64,000 nucleotides of DNA from Listeria cossartiae subsp. cayugensis (GTDB lineage: Bacteria > Bacillota > Bacilli > Lactobacillales > Listeriaceae): the NCBI RefSeq assembly GCF_014229095.1, contig NZ_JAARZC010000006.1, positions 33,772 to 97,771 of the forward strand. The letters are read 5' to 3'. Of the stretch, positions 8,690-18,210 are shown piece by piece (positions within the stretch are counted from its first letter, which is position 1; each line of letters starts with the position of its first letter). The notes under the pieces are model-generated. The model worked only from the letters and a program-made list of their open reading frames with translations. It was not told the origin of the DNA and searched no databases. The position numbers and the translations under genes are program-made.

Positions 8690-9208
8690 ATGATTATTCG
8701 GAAAGAACAACCACAAGATTATCAGGCGATTCGTCACGTGAATGAGGAAGCTTTTAAAGGTAGTGTGGAAGCCGACTTAGTTGAAAGCATTCGGGCATCT
8801 GATTATTATCAGCCGGGATTATCACTTGTAGCAGAAGCGGAGAATGGCCGCATTGTTGGCTATATTATGTTTAGCGAAATTTCGCTTGAGACAGCTGGGC
8901 GCAGTAGGTTTATTTTGGCGCTTGCCCCACTAGCTATTTTACCTGAATATCAAGGGATGCGAGTGGGTTCCAGACTAATGGAAGAAGGTATCCGGTTATC
9001 ACGCGAAAAAGCATATCCGGCCATTGCTGTGCTTGGACATGCTGATTATTATCCGCGATTTGGATTTATTCCTTCTGAGCAGTTTGCGATTCCAGCACCA
9101 TTTGATGTGCCGGCTGAATACTTTATGTTTTTAGAACTGTATGATGGTAGTTTAGAAAATTTAGCTGGTACTATTCATTATCCAGCAGCCTTTTCAGTAA
9201 ATGCTTAA
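8690..9208 (+). CDS. GNAT-family N-acetyltransferase
   Basis: A 172-aa acetyltransferase of the YhbS type. The acetyl-CoA loop is visible as LAILPEYQGMRVGSRLMEEGI, followed by VLGHADYYPRFGF, a hallmark of this subgroup. Start ATG 8690 lies two bases after the gldA stop, so the genes are translationally close and probably co-transcribed. Acceptor substrate unknown. The 3' end overlaps the converging gltC by four bases. Confidence 0.87.
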   Translation: MIIRKEQPQDYQAIRHVNEEAFKGSVEADLVESIRASDYYQPGLSLVAEAENGRIVGYIMFSEISLETAGRSRFILALAPLAILPEYQGMRVGSRLMEEGIRLSREKAYPAIAVLGHADYYPRFGFIPSEQFAIPAPFDVPAEYFMFLELYDGSLENLAGTIHYPAAFSVNA

Positions 9209-10092
9209 TTAGAAAAAAATGAAATAATAAATGAACGGAACAAATTCTCGGAAGGGGATAGGTTCCGTTTTTTTGTCGTAATAATCCCAACCGAACGGCG
9301 CAACTCTTTGTCACGTAGCGCAATACTTTTCGTTTCTTTAAAAATCGCCCCATCTAAAATCATTTCCGGCAAAATGCTAATACCGAGTCCAGCCCCGACC
9401 AGTCCTTGAATCGTATAAAAATCTCTACTTTGAAAAGCAATTTGTGGCGTGAAGCCTTTTTTATTGGCGGCTTTTGTCACAATTTTATATAAATCAAAGT
9501 CTTCCGGGTAAAGAACGAATTTTTCGGAAGCAAGTTCTTTTAAGGAAACATTAAAGTTTTCAGCAAGCGGATGGTTCTCGGGAACGATTAACTTCAATTT
9601 TTCATCAAAGAAACGAATGGCTTCGATTTGGTCGCTAGATTCGGGAACAGGTGATAAGAAAGTCATGTCGAGTGCGCCGTTAAGTAGCATTTCGGTAAGC
9701 TCTTCATTGGTTCCTTCCATAAATTTATAGGTGATTTGTGGGTATTTTTCGCGAAAAGTAGAAATGACGGATGGCAAAACTTTGGTCGAAAGTGAGTTAG
9801 GCAAGCCAACACGGACGGTTCCTTTCGCAGGATCGGTGTATTCGGTTACGAGCGCTTCGGCTTTTTGCAATTCATTTAAAGCGATGGCGGATTGCTTAAG
9901 AAATTCTTGACCGACACTTGTGAGCTGCATATTTCTACCAACACGATCAAATAAATGCACACCAAGTTCTTCTTCTAGTTTCGTTATCTGTCTACTTACG
10001 GCAGATTGGGCTACGTGCAAATTCTCACTAGCTTTGGTCATATGCTCGACGCGGGCTACTTCCATAAAATACTTTAATTGTCGTAGTTCCAT
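9205..10092 (-). CDS. gltC: LysR-type regulator GltC
   Basis: LysR-family activator of glutamate synthase, 295 aa. The N-terminal helix-turn-helix reads ELRQLKYFMEVARVEHMTKASENLHVAQSAVSRQ in two parts, followed by a periplasmic-binding-like effector domain from about residue 90. It is divergent from gltB with a 192-nt shared regulatory region, as in Bacillus subtilis, where GltC activates gltAB depending on 2-oxoglutarate and glutamate. C-terminal codons overlap an antisense terminator. Start ATG 10092 has AGGTAAG upstream on the minus strand. Confidence 0.9.
   Translation of the reverse strand: MELRQLKYFMEVARVEHMTKASENLHVAQSAVSRQITKLEEELGVHLFDRVGRNMQLTSVGQEFLKQSAIALNELQKAEALVTEYTDPAKGTVRVGLPNSLSTKVLPSVISTFREKYPQITYKFMEGTNEELTEMLLNGALDMTFLSPVPESSDQIEAIRFFDEKLKLIVPENHPLAENFNVSLKELASEKFVLYPEDFDLYKIVTKAANKKGFTPQIAFQSRDFYTIQGLVGAGLGISILPEMILDGAIFKETKSIALRDKELRRSVGIITTKKRNLSPSENLFRSFIISFFSN
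9234..9274 (+). terminator. Terminator of the gldA-acetyltransferase unit inside gltC
   Basis: AACGGAAC (9234-9241) pairs with GTTCCGTT (9262-9269), followed by seven T. It lies within the last codons of gltC on the opposite strand, so the two genes overlap through the terminator. Confidence 0.8.
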
Positions 10093-10109
10093 TTCTTACC
10101 TCCGATTGT

Positions 10110-10122
10110 TCTCGAAATGAGA
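10110..10122. promoter_or_regulatory. Candidate GltC operator
   Basis: A dyad TCTC-GAAAT-GAGA (10110-10122) lies 17 bases before the gltC start in the gltC-gltB divergent region. Position and dyad form fit a LysR-type box that would serve both autorepression of gltC and activation of gltB. Confidence 0.6.
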
Positions 10123-10284
10123 TTGTTTTATTCTATTATATATATTGTTTCGATAAATGAAAAGGAATAAAATAGATACTACAAGAAATGTAAGGTAAGC
10201 TGAATCGCTGGTTAATTATCAGTTAATTTGAATAATTACCAGAAAGACCTACAAAGATTCGGTTTTTGAAGAGGAGGAACTAGG

Positions 10285-13200
10285 ATGAAACAAACTAATT
10301 TACCAAAAAAACATGGCCTATACAATCCAGAAAATGAGCACGATGCTTGTGGAATTGGCTTCGTAGCAAATATTAAAAAGATTTCTTCTCATAAAATTGT
10401 TGAGCAAGGTATTCATATGCTTTGCCAATTAAAGCACCGTGGCGGAGAAGTTGGCGGGGATACGGGCGATGGCGCTGGTATTTTACTTGAAATTTCTGAC
10501 TCGTTCTTCCGACGTGAATGTAGCAAATTAGGAATTAATTTGCCTGAAAAATATCATTATGCGGTGGGTATGTTTAATTTCCCACAAACTAAAACCGAAC
10601 GCGAATGCTTAATGGCAGAAACAGAAAAATTGATTGCGAGTGAAGGGCAAATTTTTCTTGGCTGGCGCGAATTACCAACCGATGTAACAAAAGTTGGCGC
10701 GGGAGCAAGAGAAACAGAACCAGCAATTTATCAACTATTTATTCAAAAAAATGCTGAGCTAGATGAAGCGGAATTTGAACGTGCACTTTATTTAATTAGA
10801 AAACAAGTCGAAAAGTTTGCTCAGACTTCTGAACAAATTACAGAAACTTTCTACGTTCCAAGTTTATCAACGCGAACGGTTATTTTTAAAGGAATGTTAC
10901 TACCAGAACAAATCAATCAATATTATTTAGATTTAGCGGATCCAGCATATGTATCGGCTTTTGCGTTAGTGCATTCGCGCTTTTCAACGAATACGTTTCC
11001 GAGTTGGGAGCGGGCGCATCCGTATCGTTATTTAATTCATAACGGTGAAATTAATACGCAACGAGGCAATGTTAACTGGATGAAAGCTCGGGAGAAAAGA
11101 GCAGAATCTGGTTTACTTGGTGACGATTTAGCGAAGTTACTACCAATTATTGATGAAAGTGGTAGTGATTCAGCGACTTTAGATAATGCGCTAGAATTTT
11201 TAGTGCAGGCAGGGCGTTCGTTACCTCATGCGGCGATGATGCTTATTCCAGAACCTTGGGACAAAAATCCACACATGACAGACCCGAAACGCGCTTTTTA
11301 CGAGTATCATAGTACATTAATGGAGCCTTGGGATGGACCGACTTCGATTTCATTTACGAATGGTCGCGTGATCGGGACAATTTTGGATAGAAATGGTTTA
11401 CGTCCGGCGCGTTATTATGAAACGAAAGACCATACGATTATTTATTCTTCGGAAACGGGCGTTGTACCTGTTGATTCGAGTGAGATTATTCGCAAAGAAA
11501 CGGTTGGCGCGGGAACAATGTTGTTAATCGATTTAGAAGAAGGACGCATTGTGACGGACGCGGAGTTAAAAGCAGAACTGACAACCGAAAAACCATACCG
11601 TGAATGGCTGAATGCGGAAATGACGGAGATTGCTGACTTAGTATCAGCAGATTTAGATTACGAAGCGATGGATAAGTCCGAACGCTTTAAAAAACAACGT
11701 GCATTTGGTTACACGCAAGATGAATTAAATAAAATTTTGATTCCGATGGTAACAGAGAAAAAAGACCCAATGGGCGCAATGGGTTATGACGCGCCACTTG
11801 CCGTTTTAAGTCAACGTCCGCAAGTATTATTTAATTATTTCAAACAACTTTTTGCGCAAGTTACGAACCCGCCGATTGATGGGATTCGCGAAGAAACAGT
11901 TACTTCTGCGATGACGCTGCTCGGGGATGAAGGGAATATTTTAAATCCTACTGCGAAAAATGCGAACCGAATTCGCTTGAAAACACCAATTTTATCACGA
12001 AAAGAATTTGCGGCTCTTGCGCAGCAAACGAAATTCGCGAAACAAACCGAAACATTATCCATTTTATTTAAAGCAGAAGAACGTGACAGTTTAGAGGCGC
12101 GATTGGAAGCATTGTTTATAGAAGCCGATAAAAAAATCGCAGGTGGCGCCGAGTTGCTTGTGCTAACAGATGATGGCGTAGATGCGGATTGGATTGGCAT
12201 TCCTTCATTGCTAGCTGTAAGTGGCTTGCACCATCATTTAGTTAAAGCGGGGACGCGGACACAAGTGAGTATTATTGTGAAAACAGCGGAAGCGCGCGAT
12301 GTGCACCAATGTGCGTTATTAATTGGCTACGGGGCGGATGCCGTATTCCCAAGTCTAGCTATTGATACATTTGACGGTTTAATTAAAGAAGGACGTATTA
12401 AAGGTTTTACGCTTGATGAGGCAGAAAGTCGTTATATTGAAGCAATTACAGACGGCATTTTGAAAATCATGTCGAAAATGGGAATATCTACTGTCCAAAG
12501 TTACCGTGGTGCGCAGATTTTTGAAGCAATCGGTATTGGCGATGATGTGATTAAAAACTATTTCCCAGGTACAGCTTCACAAATTGGCGGTATTCCACTT
12601 GAAGTAATTGCCCAAGAAGCTTGGTTGCGTCACCGCGAAGCCTATCATGATATCGGCTACCAAAGTTTCACGCTTAATACTGGCGGCGAATATCAGTGGC
12701 GTTCAAACGGTGAATACCATGTGTACAATCCATTAGCAATTCATTCTTTACAACAAGCGACGCGCGAAAATGACCGCGAAACATATAATTTATATTCAGA
12801 TTTAATGCAAAATCAAAATAATGCCTTTTTAAGAGGGCTGCTAACATTTACAAGTGATCGCAAGCCGATTCCACTGGACGAGGTAGAGCCAGCAGAAGCT
12901 ATTTTCAAACGATTTAAGTCAGGTGCGATGTCATATGGTTCGATTAGCCAAGAAGCTCATGAGGCGCTTGCTATCGCGATGAATCGAATCGGCGGAAAAA
13001 GTAATAGTGGGGAGGGCGGAGAAAATCCGAACCGCTTTACTCCAGACGAAAATGGTGACTGGCGCAGAAGTGCAATCAAACAAATCGCTTCTGGTCGTTT
13101 CGGCGTAACAAGTCATTATTTGGTTAACGCAGAAGAATTGCAAATCAAAATGGCTCAAGGCGCAAAACCAGGCGAGGGAGGTCATTTGCCAGGGAACAAA

Positions 13201-14877
13201 GTGTATCCATGGATTTCGAAAACACGTGGTTCAACAACAGGTGTCGGCCTGATTTCACCACCGCCACACCATGATATTTATTCGATTGAAGATTTATCGC
13301 AACTGATTTTCGATTTAAAAAATGCGAACCAAAATGCGCGCGTTAACGTGAAGCTAGTTTCGAAAACTGGTATTGGTACGATTGCAGCTGGGGTTGCGAA
13401 AGGGAATGCCGACGTTATCTTGGTAAGTGGTTATGAAGGTGGAACTGGTGCTGCCGCAAGAACGAGTATCCGTCACGCGGGTGTACCGTGGGAAATCGGC
13501 TTAGCAGAAACGCACCAAACATTACTTTTAAACGGCTTAAGAAATAAAGTCGTTGTCGAAACAGATGGAAAACTTATGACAGGTAAAGATGTCTTAGTTG
13601 CCGCGATGCTAGGAGCGGAAGAATTCGGATTTGCTACTGCACCACTTGTAACACTTGGTTGCGTCATGATGCGCGTTTGCCATTTAGATACATGTCCGGT
13701 TGGTGTAGCAACGCAAAATCCAGAACTTCGTAAAAAATTCAACGGCTCTGCGGACTATGTTGTAAACTTCTTCCATTTTATCGTGGCAGAAATGCGTGAA
13801 ATGATGGCGGAACTTGGCTTCAGAAGTTTGACAGAAGTTATTGGACATAAAGAGTTACTAACAACTCACGAGAAAAAAGAGGCACATTGGAAAGCGAAAT
13901 ACATCGATTTTTCGAATATGCTTTACAGTGATGATTTCTATAAAAATCAAGTCCAATACTGCACAAAACAACAAGACCACAAAATTGACCAAACTCTCGA
14001 TATGCGTGAAATTGTGCCATTAATTAAACCAGCACTTGAAAATGGCGAAAAAGTAACTGGAACTTTCGCTGTACGCAACATTGACCGTGCAATTGGGACG
14101 ATTGCTGGATCCTTTATTAGTAAAAAGTACGGCGCAGAAGGTTTGCCAGAAGATACGATTTCACTTGATTTTGTTGGTTCTGCGGGTCAAAGCTTTGGTG
14201 CTTATACGCCACTTGGTATGACACTTCGAATTCACGGTGATGCCAATGACTACTTCGGCAAAGGGCTTTCTGGTGGTAAATTGATTGTTAGTCCAGATGC
14301 GAAAACGCCAATCAAACCACATGATTCTGCGATTGTCGGAAATGTAACGTTATACGGTGCAACTGGCGGATATGCTTATATGCACGGAAAAGCTGGCGCA
14401 CGATTTGCCGTTCGTAACAGTGGTGCGACAGCGGTTGTTGAAGGTATTGGCGACAATGGTTGTGAATATATGACAGGTGGTGCAGTAGTCATCCTCGGCG
14501 AAATTGGCGAGAACTTTGCGGCCGGAATGTCTGGTGGAGTGGCTTATATTTATACGAACAATAAACAAGAAACTACTACCAAAATCAATCATGAACTTGT
14601 TAATAGTCGTTCCACATTAGAAGCATCTGAATTAGCTAAATTGAAGCAACTAATCGAACAACACGCAAGCCTTACTGGAAGCGAGTTTGCCCAAGCTATT
14701 CTCAGCAATTGGGAAGCGGAACAAGCGAATTTCATTTTCGTTATTCCAAATGAATATGAAATGATGCTAACAAGAATCACAACGCTTGAACAAACTGGAA
14801 AAACACACGATGAAGCAGAATTACAAGCTTTTTATGAGCATAAAGATGGAAAATTAGTTGCCGGAGCGGCGAAATAG
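10285..14877 (+). CDS. gltB: Glutamate synthase (NADPH) large subunit
   Basis: Transfers the amide nitrogen of glutamine to 2-oxoglutarate, yielding two glutamates. At 1530 aa it is full length. Class II glutamine amidotransferase: propeptide then nucleophile C22 in HDACGIGFV. The FMN-binding synthase domain contains GGKSNSGEGGE, KPGEGGHLPG and GGTGAA. The 3Fe-4S cysteines lie in GCVMMRVCHLDTCPVG, and a C-terminal beta-helix GXGXG domain (GKGLSGGKLIV, GATGGYAYMHG) ends the protein. Ribosome site GAGGAGGAAC. Forms an operon with gltD, 14 nt downstream. Confidence 0.97.
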   Translation: MKQTNLPKKHGLYNPENEHDACGIGFVANIKKISSHKIVEQGIHMLCQLKHRGGEVGGDTGDGAGILLEISDSFFRRECSKLGINLPEKYHYAVGMFNFPQTKTERECLMAETEKLIASEGQIFLGWRELPTDVTKVGAGARETEPAIYQLFIQKNAELDEAEFERALYLIRKQVEKFAQTSEQITETFYVPSLSTRTVIFKGMLLPEQINQYYLDLADPAYVSAFALVHSRFSTNTFPSWERAHPYRYLIHNGEINTQRGNVNWMKAREKRAESGLLGDDLAKLLPIIDESGSDSATLDNALEFLVQAGRSLPHAAMMLIPEPWDKNPHMTDPKRAFYEYHSTLMEPWDGPTSISFTNGRVIGTILDRNGLRPARYYETKDHTIIYSSETGVVPVDSSEIIRKETVGAGTMLLIDLEEGRIVTDAELKAELTTEKPYREWLNAEMTEIADLVSADLDYEAMDKSERFKKQRAFGYTQDELNKILIPMVTEKKDPMGAMGYDAPLAVLSQRPQVLFNYFKQLFAQVTNPPIDGIREETVTSAMTLLGDEGNILNPTAKNANRIRLKTPILSRKEFAALAQQTKFAKQTETLSILFKAEERDSLEARLEALFIEADKKIAGGAELLVLTDDGVDADWIGIPSLLAVSGLHHHLVKAGTRTQVSIIVKTAEARDVHQCALLIGYGADAVFPSLAIDTFDGLIKEGRIKGFTLDEAESRYIEAITDGILKIMSKMGISTVQSYRGAQIFEAIGIGDDVIKNYFPGTASQIGGIPLEVIAQEAWLRHREAYHDIGYQSFTLNTGGEYQWRSNGEYHVYNPLAIHSLQQATRENDRETYNLYSDLMQNQNNAFLRGLLTFTSDRKPIPLDEVEPAEAIFKRFKSGAMSYGSISQEAHEALAIAMNRIGGKSNSGEGGENPNRFTPDENGDWRRSAIKQIASGRFGVTSHYLVNAEELQIKMAQGAKPGEGGHLPGNKVYPWISKTRGSTTGVGLISPPPHHDIYSIEDLSQLIFDLKNANQNARVNVKLVSKTGIGTIAAGVAKGNADVILVSGYEGGTGAAARTSIRHAGVPWEIGLAETHQTLLLNGLRNKVVVETDGKLMTGKDVLVAAMLGAEEFGFATAPLVTLGCVMMRVCHLDTCPVGVATQNPELRKKFNGSADYVVNFFHFIVAEMREMMAELGFRSLTEVIGHKELLTTHEKKEAHWKAKYIDFSNMLYSDDFYKNQVQYCTKQQDHKIDQTLDMREIVPLIKPALENGEKVTGTFAVRNIDRAIGTIAGSFISKKYGAEGLPEDTISLDFVGSAGQSFGAYTPLGMTLRIHGDANDYFGKGLSGGKLIVSPDAKTPIKPHDSAIVGNVTLYGATGGYAYMHGKAGARFAVRNSGATAVVEGIGDNGCEYMTGGAVVILGEIGENFAAGMSGGVAYIYTNNKQETTTKINHELVNSRSTLEASELAKLKQLIEQHASLTGSEFAQAILSNWEAEQANFIFVIPNEYEMMLTRITTLEQTGKTHDEAELQAFYEHKDGKLVAGAAK

Positions 14878-14891
14878 AGAGGAGTGAAACC

Positions 14892-16361
14892 ATGGGAAAA
14901 GCAACTGGATTTATGGAATATGACCGAATCCCTTCTCCCGGACGCGATCCGAAAAGTCGGACGCGTGACTGGAATGAATATAGTTTACCAATGCCGGCAG
15001 CTGACTTAACGTTACAAGCTGCACGTTGTATGGATTGTGGTGTACCGTTTTGTAGCGTTGGGATGGAAATTAAAAATGGCGTATCAGGTTGTCCGCTGCA
15101 TAATTTAATTCCAGAGTGGAACGATGCAGTTTATCGGGGTGACTGGTATGAAGCGTTACAACTACTATTAAAAACAAATAACTTTCCAGAGTTTACTGGT
15201 CGTATTTGCCCAGCGCCTTGTGAAGGTGGCTGTACAGTAGCAATTTCAGAACCAGCAGTAGGAATTAAATCAATTGAAAAAGCAATTATTGACCGCGGTT
15301 TTGAAGAGGGATGGATTAAACCTGCTCCTCCTAAAAAGCGCACAGGTAAACGAATTGCCGTGATTGGTTCTGGTCCTGCGGGGCTTGCTTGTGCCGATCA
15401 ATTAAATAAAGCTGGTCATAGCGTAACGGTCATTGAAAAAAGTGACCGAGTTGGTGGCTTATTAATGTACGGCATTCCAACAATGAAACTCGAGAAAGAA
15501 CAAGTAACACGTCGAGTGAATTTAATGGCAGAAGAAGGCGTTGAATTTGTGACTGGCGTTGCAGCTGGTACGGATATTACTTTTGAAGAACTACGCACAG
15601 AGTATGATTCGATTGTACTTGCAACAGGCGCTGGTAACGCACGCGATATTCCACTTGCTGGACGTGATGCAGCTGGTATTCACTTCGCTGTGCCGTATTT
15701 AACACAAAGTACGCGCGACAATTTGGACAACGGCGGGGTGCAAACACTTTCTGCTAAAGGCAAAAATGTCGTAATTATCGGTGGCGGTGATACTGGTGCT
15801 GACTGTGTGGCAACGGCATTAAGACAAGGTGCAAAGAGTATTTATCAATTCGGTATTCAAGACAAACTTCCAGAATTACGCGACGGTGAAAACCCTTGGC
15901 CACAATATCCACGTGTATTCAAAATGGATTATGCGCACGAAGAAGCAGAGGCTGTTTATGGAAGAGATCCACGTGAATATCTCATCAATACTACTTCTTT
16001 TGAAAAAGATGCAGCAGGGAATCTGGTTGGTCTTCATACGGTAGAAGTAGTGGAAGATAAGGCTGCTAGAACGTATACACCTGTAGAAGGAAGCGAAAAG
16101 TATTTTGACGTTGATATGGTTTTAATCGCCATTGGTTTTGCTGGTACAACCGAAGATATTTTCACAAATTTTGGCGTAGGAAAAACAGACCGCCATACGA
16201 TTGATGCTGCTAAAGGATTCTATCGTACAAGTGAAGAAGGTGTGTTCGCTTGCGGAGATGCGCGTCACGGTCAAAGTTTAGTCGTAACCGCAATTGCAGA
16301 AGGAAGAGAAGCGGCTCGTGAAGTAGACTTTTACTTGATGGGCGAAACATTTTTACCTTAA
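14892..16361 (+). CDS. gltD: Glutamate synthase small subunit
   Basis: Feeds electrons from NADPH through FAD and 4Fe-4S clusters to GltB. The N-terminal cluster-binding cysteines are in CMDCGVPFC, GCPLHNLIPEWN and CPAPCEGGC. The FAD Rossmann motif is GSGPAGLAC and the NADPH motif is GGGDTGADC. C-terminal GVFACGDARHGQSLVV is the classic FAD-closing motif. Length 489 aa is typical. It follows AGAGAGGAG in the gltBD operon and ends at a shared bidirectional terminator. Confidence 0.96.
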   Translation: MGKATGFMEYDRIPSPGRDPKSRTRDWNEYSLPMPAADLTLQAARCMDCGVPFCSVGMEIKNGVSGCPLHNLIPEWNDAVYRGDWYEALQLLLKTNNFPEFTGRICPAPCEGGCTVAISEPAVGIKSIEKAIIDRGFEEGWIKPAPPKKRTGKRIAVIGSGPAGLACADQLNKAGHSVTVIEKSDRVGGLLMYGIPTMKLEKEQVTRRVNLMAEEGVEFVTGVAAGTDITFEELRTEYDSIVLATGAGNARDIPLAGRDAAGIHFAVPYLTQSTRDNLDNGGVQTLSAKGKNVVIIGGGDTGADCVATALRQGAKSIYQFGIQDKLPELRDGENPWPQYPRVFKMDYAHEEAEAVYGRDPREYLINTTSFEKDAAGNLVGLHTVEVVEDKAARTYTPVEGSEKYFDVDMVLIAIGFAGTTEDIFTNFGVGKTDRHTIDAAKGFYRTSEEGVFACGDARHGQSLVVTAIAEGREAAREVDFYLMGETFLP

Positions 16362-16364
16362 TAG

Positions 16365-16403
16365 AAAAAGAGCTTATCCTCAAAAGGGTAAGCTCTTTTT
16401 TTG
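16365..16403. terminator. Bidirectional terminator between gltD and the ABC permease gene
   Basis: AAAAAGAGCTTATCC and GGGTAAGCTCTTTTTTT form a long stem with a six-base loop. A-run on one side and T-run on the other allow it to stop gltD transcription and the convergent permease operon. Confidence 0.9.
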
Positions 16404-16408
16404 ACCAA

Positions 16409-17239
16409 TTATTTCATTCCTGAAACATTGAAGCCTTTTAAAATGTATTTTTGGAAAGTCATAAAAATCAAGATAATTGGAATAACCATAAAGGTTGCAC
16501 CAGCCATTTGTAACGCGTAGTTGCTGCCGTATTGTCCTTTTAGAAGTTGAAGTCCTACTGATAGGGTGTAGAATTTTTCGTCGTTGGCAATGATTAACGG
16601 CCATAAGAATGAGTTCCAACCAGCGATAAAAGTGAGAATTCCTTGGACTGCAAGCACTGGGCGGGAAATCGGAATAACGATCCGCCAGAAAATGTAAAAC
16701 TCGCTAGCGCCATCCAGTCTTGCCGCTTCTAGTAAATCGTCGGAAATGGTGGACATAAATTGGCGGAATAAGAAAATCCCGAAGGCGCCAACTAGTCCTG
16801 GAAGTACAATCCCTGTCATAGTATTGGTTAATCCGGCCGCATTAAGCAGTAGATAAACTGGAATCATCGTTACTTGTCCGGGAATCATCATCGTAGCAAG
16901 CACGAGATAAAACAACTTGTTTTTCCCTTTAAATTTAAATTTAGCAAAACCGTAACCCGCCATCGCATTTAAAAATAAACCGAAAAACGAGAAGAATACA
17001 ATGATTAATGTGTTTTTTAAGTAAATAGCAAAGTCCATTTCAGTGAATAGTTTGGTGAAATTATCTAGTGTGAACGTTTCTGGCCAAATAGTAGGTGGGA
17101 TTTTTAAAATTTCAGCATCCGTTTTCAAAGAGGAGAGAACCATCCAAATGAACGGTAAAATCATAAAGAATCCGCCAACCGTTAAAATAGTAATAACGGC
17201 AATTTGAGCACCACGTGATTTTTGTCTATATTGATTCAT
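16409..17239 (-). CDS. Carbohydrate ABC transporter permease (MalG type)
   Basis: Inner-membrane permease, 276 aa, with six hydrophobic helices and the EAA loop EAARLDGASEFYIFWRIVIP. It is the last gene of the leftward importer operon. In L. innocua the homologous locus imports beta-1,2-glucooligosaccharides (sophorooligosaccharides), which is recalled from published work on Lin1839-Lin1841. No ATPase gene is in the operon, so a shared MsmX-like ATPase is expected. Confidence 0.9.
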   Translation of the reverse strand: MNQYRQKSRGAQIAVITILTVGGFFMILPFIWMVLSSLKTDAEILKIPPTIWPETFTLDNFTKLFTEMDFAIYLKNTLIIVFFSFFGLFLNAMAGYGFAKFKFKGKNKLFYLVLATMMIPGQVTMIPVYLLLNAAGLTNTMTGIVLPGLVGAFGIFLFRQFMSTISDDLLEAARLDGASEFYIFWRIVIPISRPVLAVQGILTFIAGWNSFLWPLIIANDEKFYTLSVGLQLLKGQYGSNYALQMAGATFMVIPIILIFMTFQKYILKGFNVSGMK

Positions 17240-17255
17240 TTATAACACTCCTCTC

Positions 17256-18149
17256 TTAAATATCCCCGCCATTATTTTTACGCTGAATCCGGAATTGGAT
17301 AATCGTGATAATAATAATCGCGATAAACAAGATAAATGATCCAGCCGCCGCATAACCAAATTTACTTAATTGGAAACCGTTTTGATAAATAAAGAGGGCG
17401 ACTGAGTTCGTGCTATCGAGCGGCCCGCCTTCCGTCATGACGAACGGTTCCTCGAAGAATTGCAACCAACCAATCATCGTCGTTACAGTTACAAAGAAAA
17501 TCGCAAAACGAAGCATCGGTACAGTAATTTTAAACAATTGTTGACGACTATTAGCACCGTCAAGCGATGCAGCTTCGTAGTATTCACGCGGAATCCCTTG
17601 AAGAGCTGCTAAGAAAATAATCATATTCACACCGATAGCCCGCCACACAGCGAGGATAATCAGTGAAATTTTCGCAATCGTAGGATCTTGTAGCCAAGGA
17701 ACAGGGCCAAGGTCTAAAAAGGAAAGTAAATAATTAAGTAAACCAAACCGTGGATTATATAAGTAACTCCAAACAACTGCCACAGCGACAACGTTTGTAA
17801 TCGAAGGCGTATAGAAAATTAACCGAAAAAACTGGAAAATCTTCGCTTGCGAAAAGTTAATCATCAGCGCAATCCCAAGCGAACAAACGATAACAAGTGG
17901 AACGCCAATAATAACATAGAAAAGGGTGTTAAAAATAGATTTTAAAAATACCGGATCTTGCATAATATTGACGTAATTATCTATCCCAATAAAGTTAATT
18001 TTAGAATAATCGGCAAGCCCGACTAAATCGATATCTGTAAAACTAATAACAAAAGCAAGCAAAATCGGAAGTAACGAAAACAGAAGAAGTAAAAACAGTG
18101 CTGGCGAAATAAACAAATATGGCGTGTTTTTATTTAGAAATTGTTTCAT
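17256..18149 (-). CDS. Carbohydrate ABC transporter permease (MalF type)
   Basis: A 297-aa membrane permease with an N-terminal helix (LFISPALFLLLLFSLLPILL) and EAA loop EAASLDGANSRQQLFKITVP. It forms the heterodimeric channel with the downstream 276-aa permease, 16 bases away. A hairpin separates it from the binding-protein gene upstream, so the permeases are probably expressed at a lower level than the binding protein. Confidence 0.9.
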   Translation of the reverse strand: MKQFLNKNTPYLFISPALFLLLLFSLLPILLAFVISFTDIDLVGLADYSKINFIGIDNYVNIMQDPVFLKSIFNTLFYVIIGVPLVIVCSLGIALMINFSQAKIFQFFRLIFYTPSITNVVAVAVVWSYLYNPRFGLLNYLLSFLDLGPVPWLQDPTIAKISLIILAVWRAIGVNMIIFLAALQGIPREYYEAASLDGANSRQQLFKITVPMLRFAIFFVTVTTMIGWLQFFEEPFVMTEGGPLDSTNSVALFIYQNGFQLSKFGYAAAGSFILFIAIIIITIIQFRIQRKNNGGDI

Positions 18150-18166
18150 AACATCAGTTCCATTCT

Positions 18167-18205
18167 AAAAGGGCAAATGGCAGACTAGAATCATTTGCCC
18201 TTTTT
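18167..18205 (-). terminator. Intercistronic hairpin between binding protein and permeases
   Basis: GGGCAAATG and CATTTGCCC form a nine-pair stem around a 12-base loop in the 61-nt gap. On the minus strand the stem is followed by only four T, so it is likely a partial terminator or an mRNA-stabilising 3' end rather than a full stop. Confidence 0.65.
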
Positions 18206-18210
18206 ATTCG

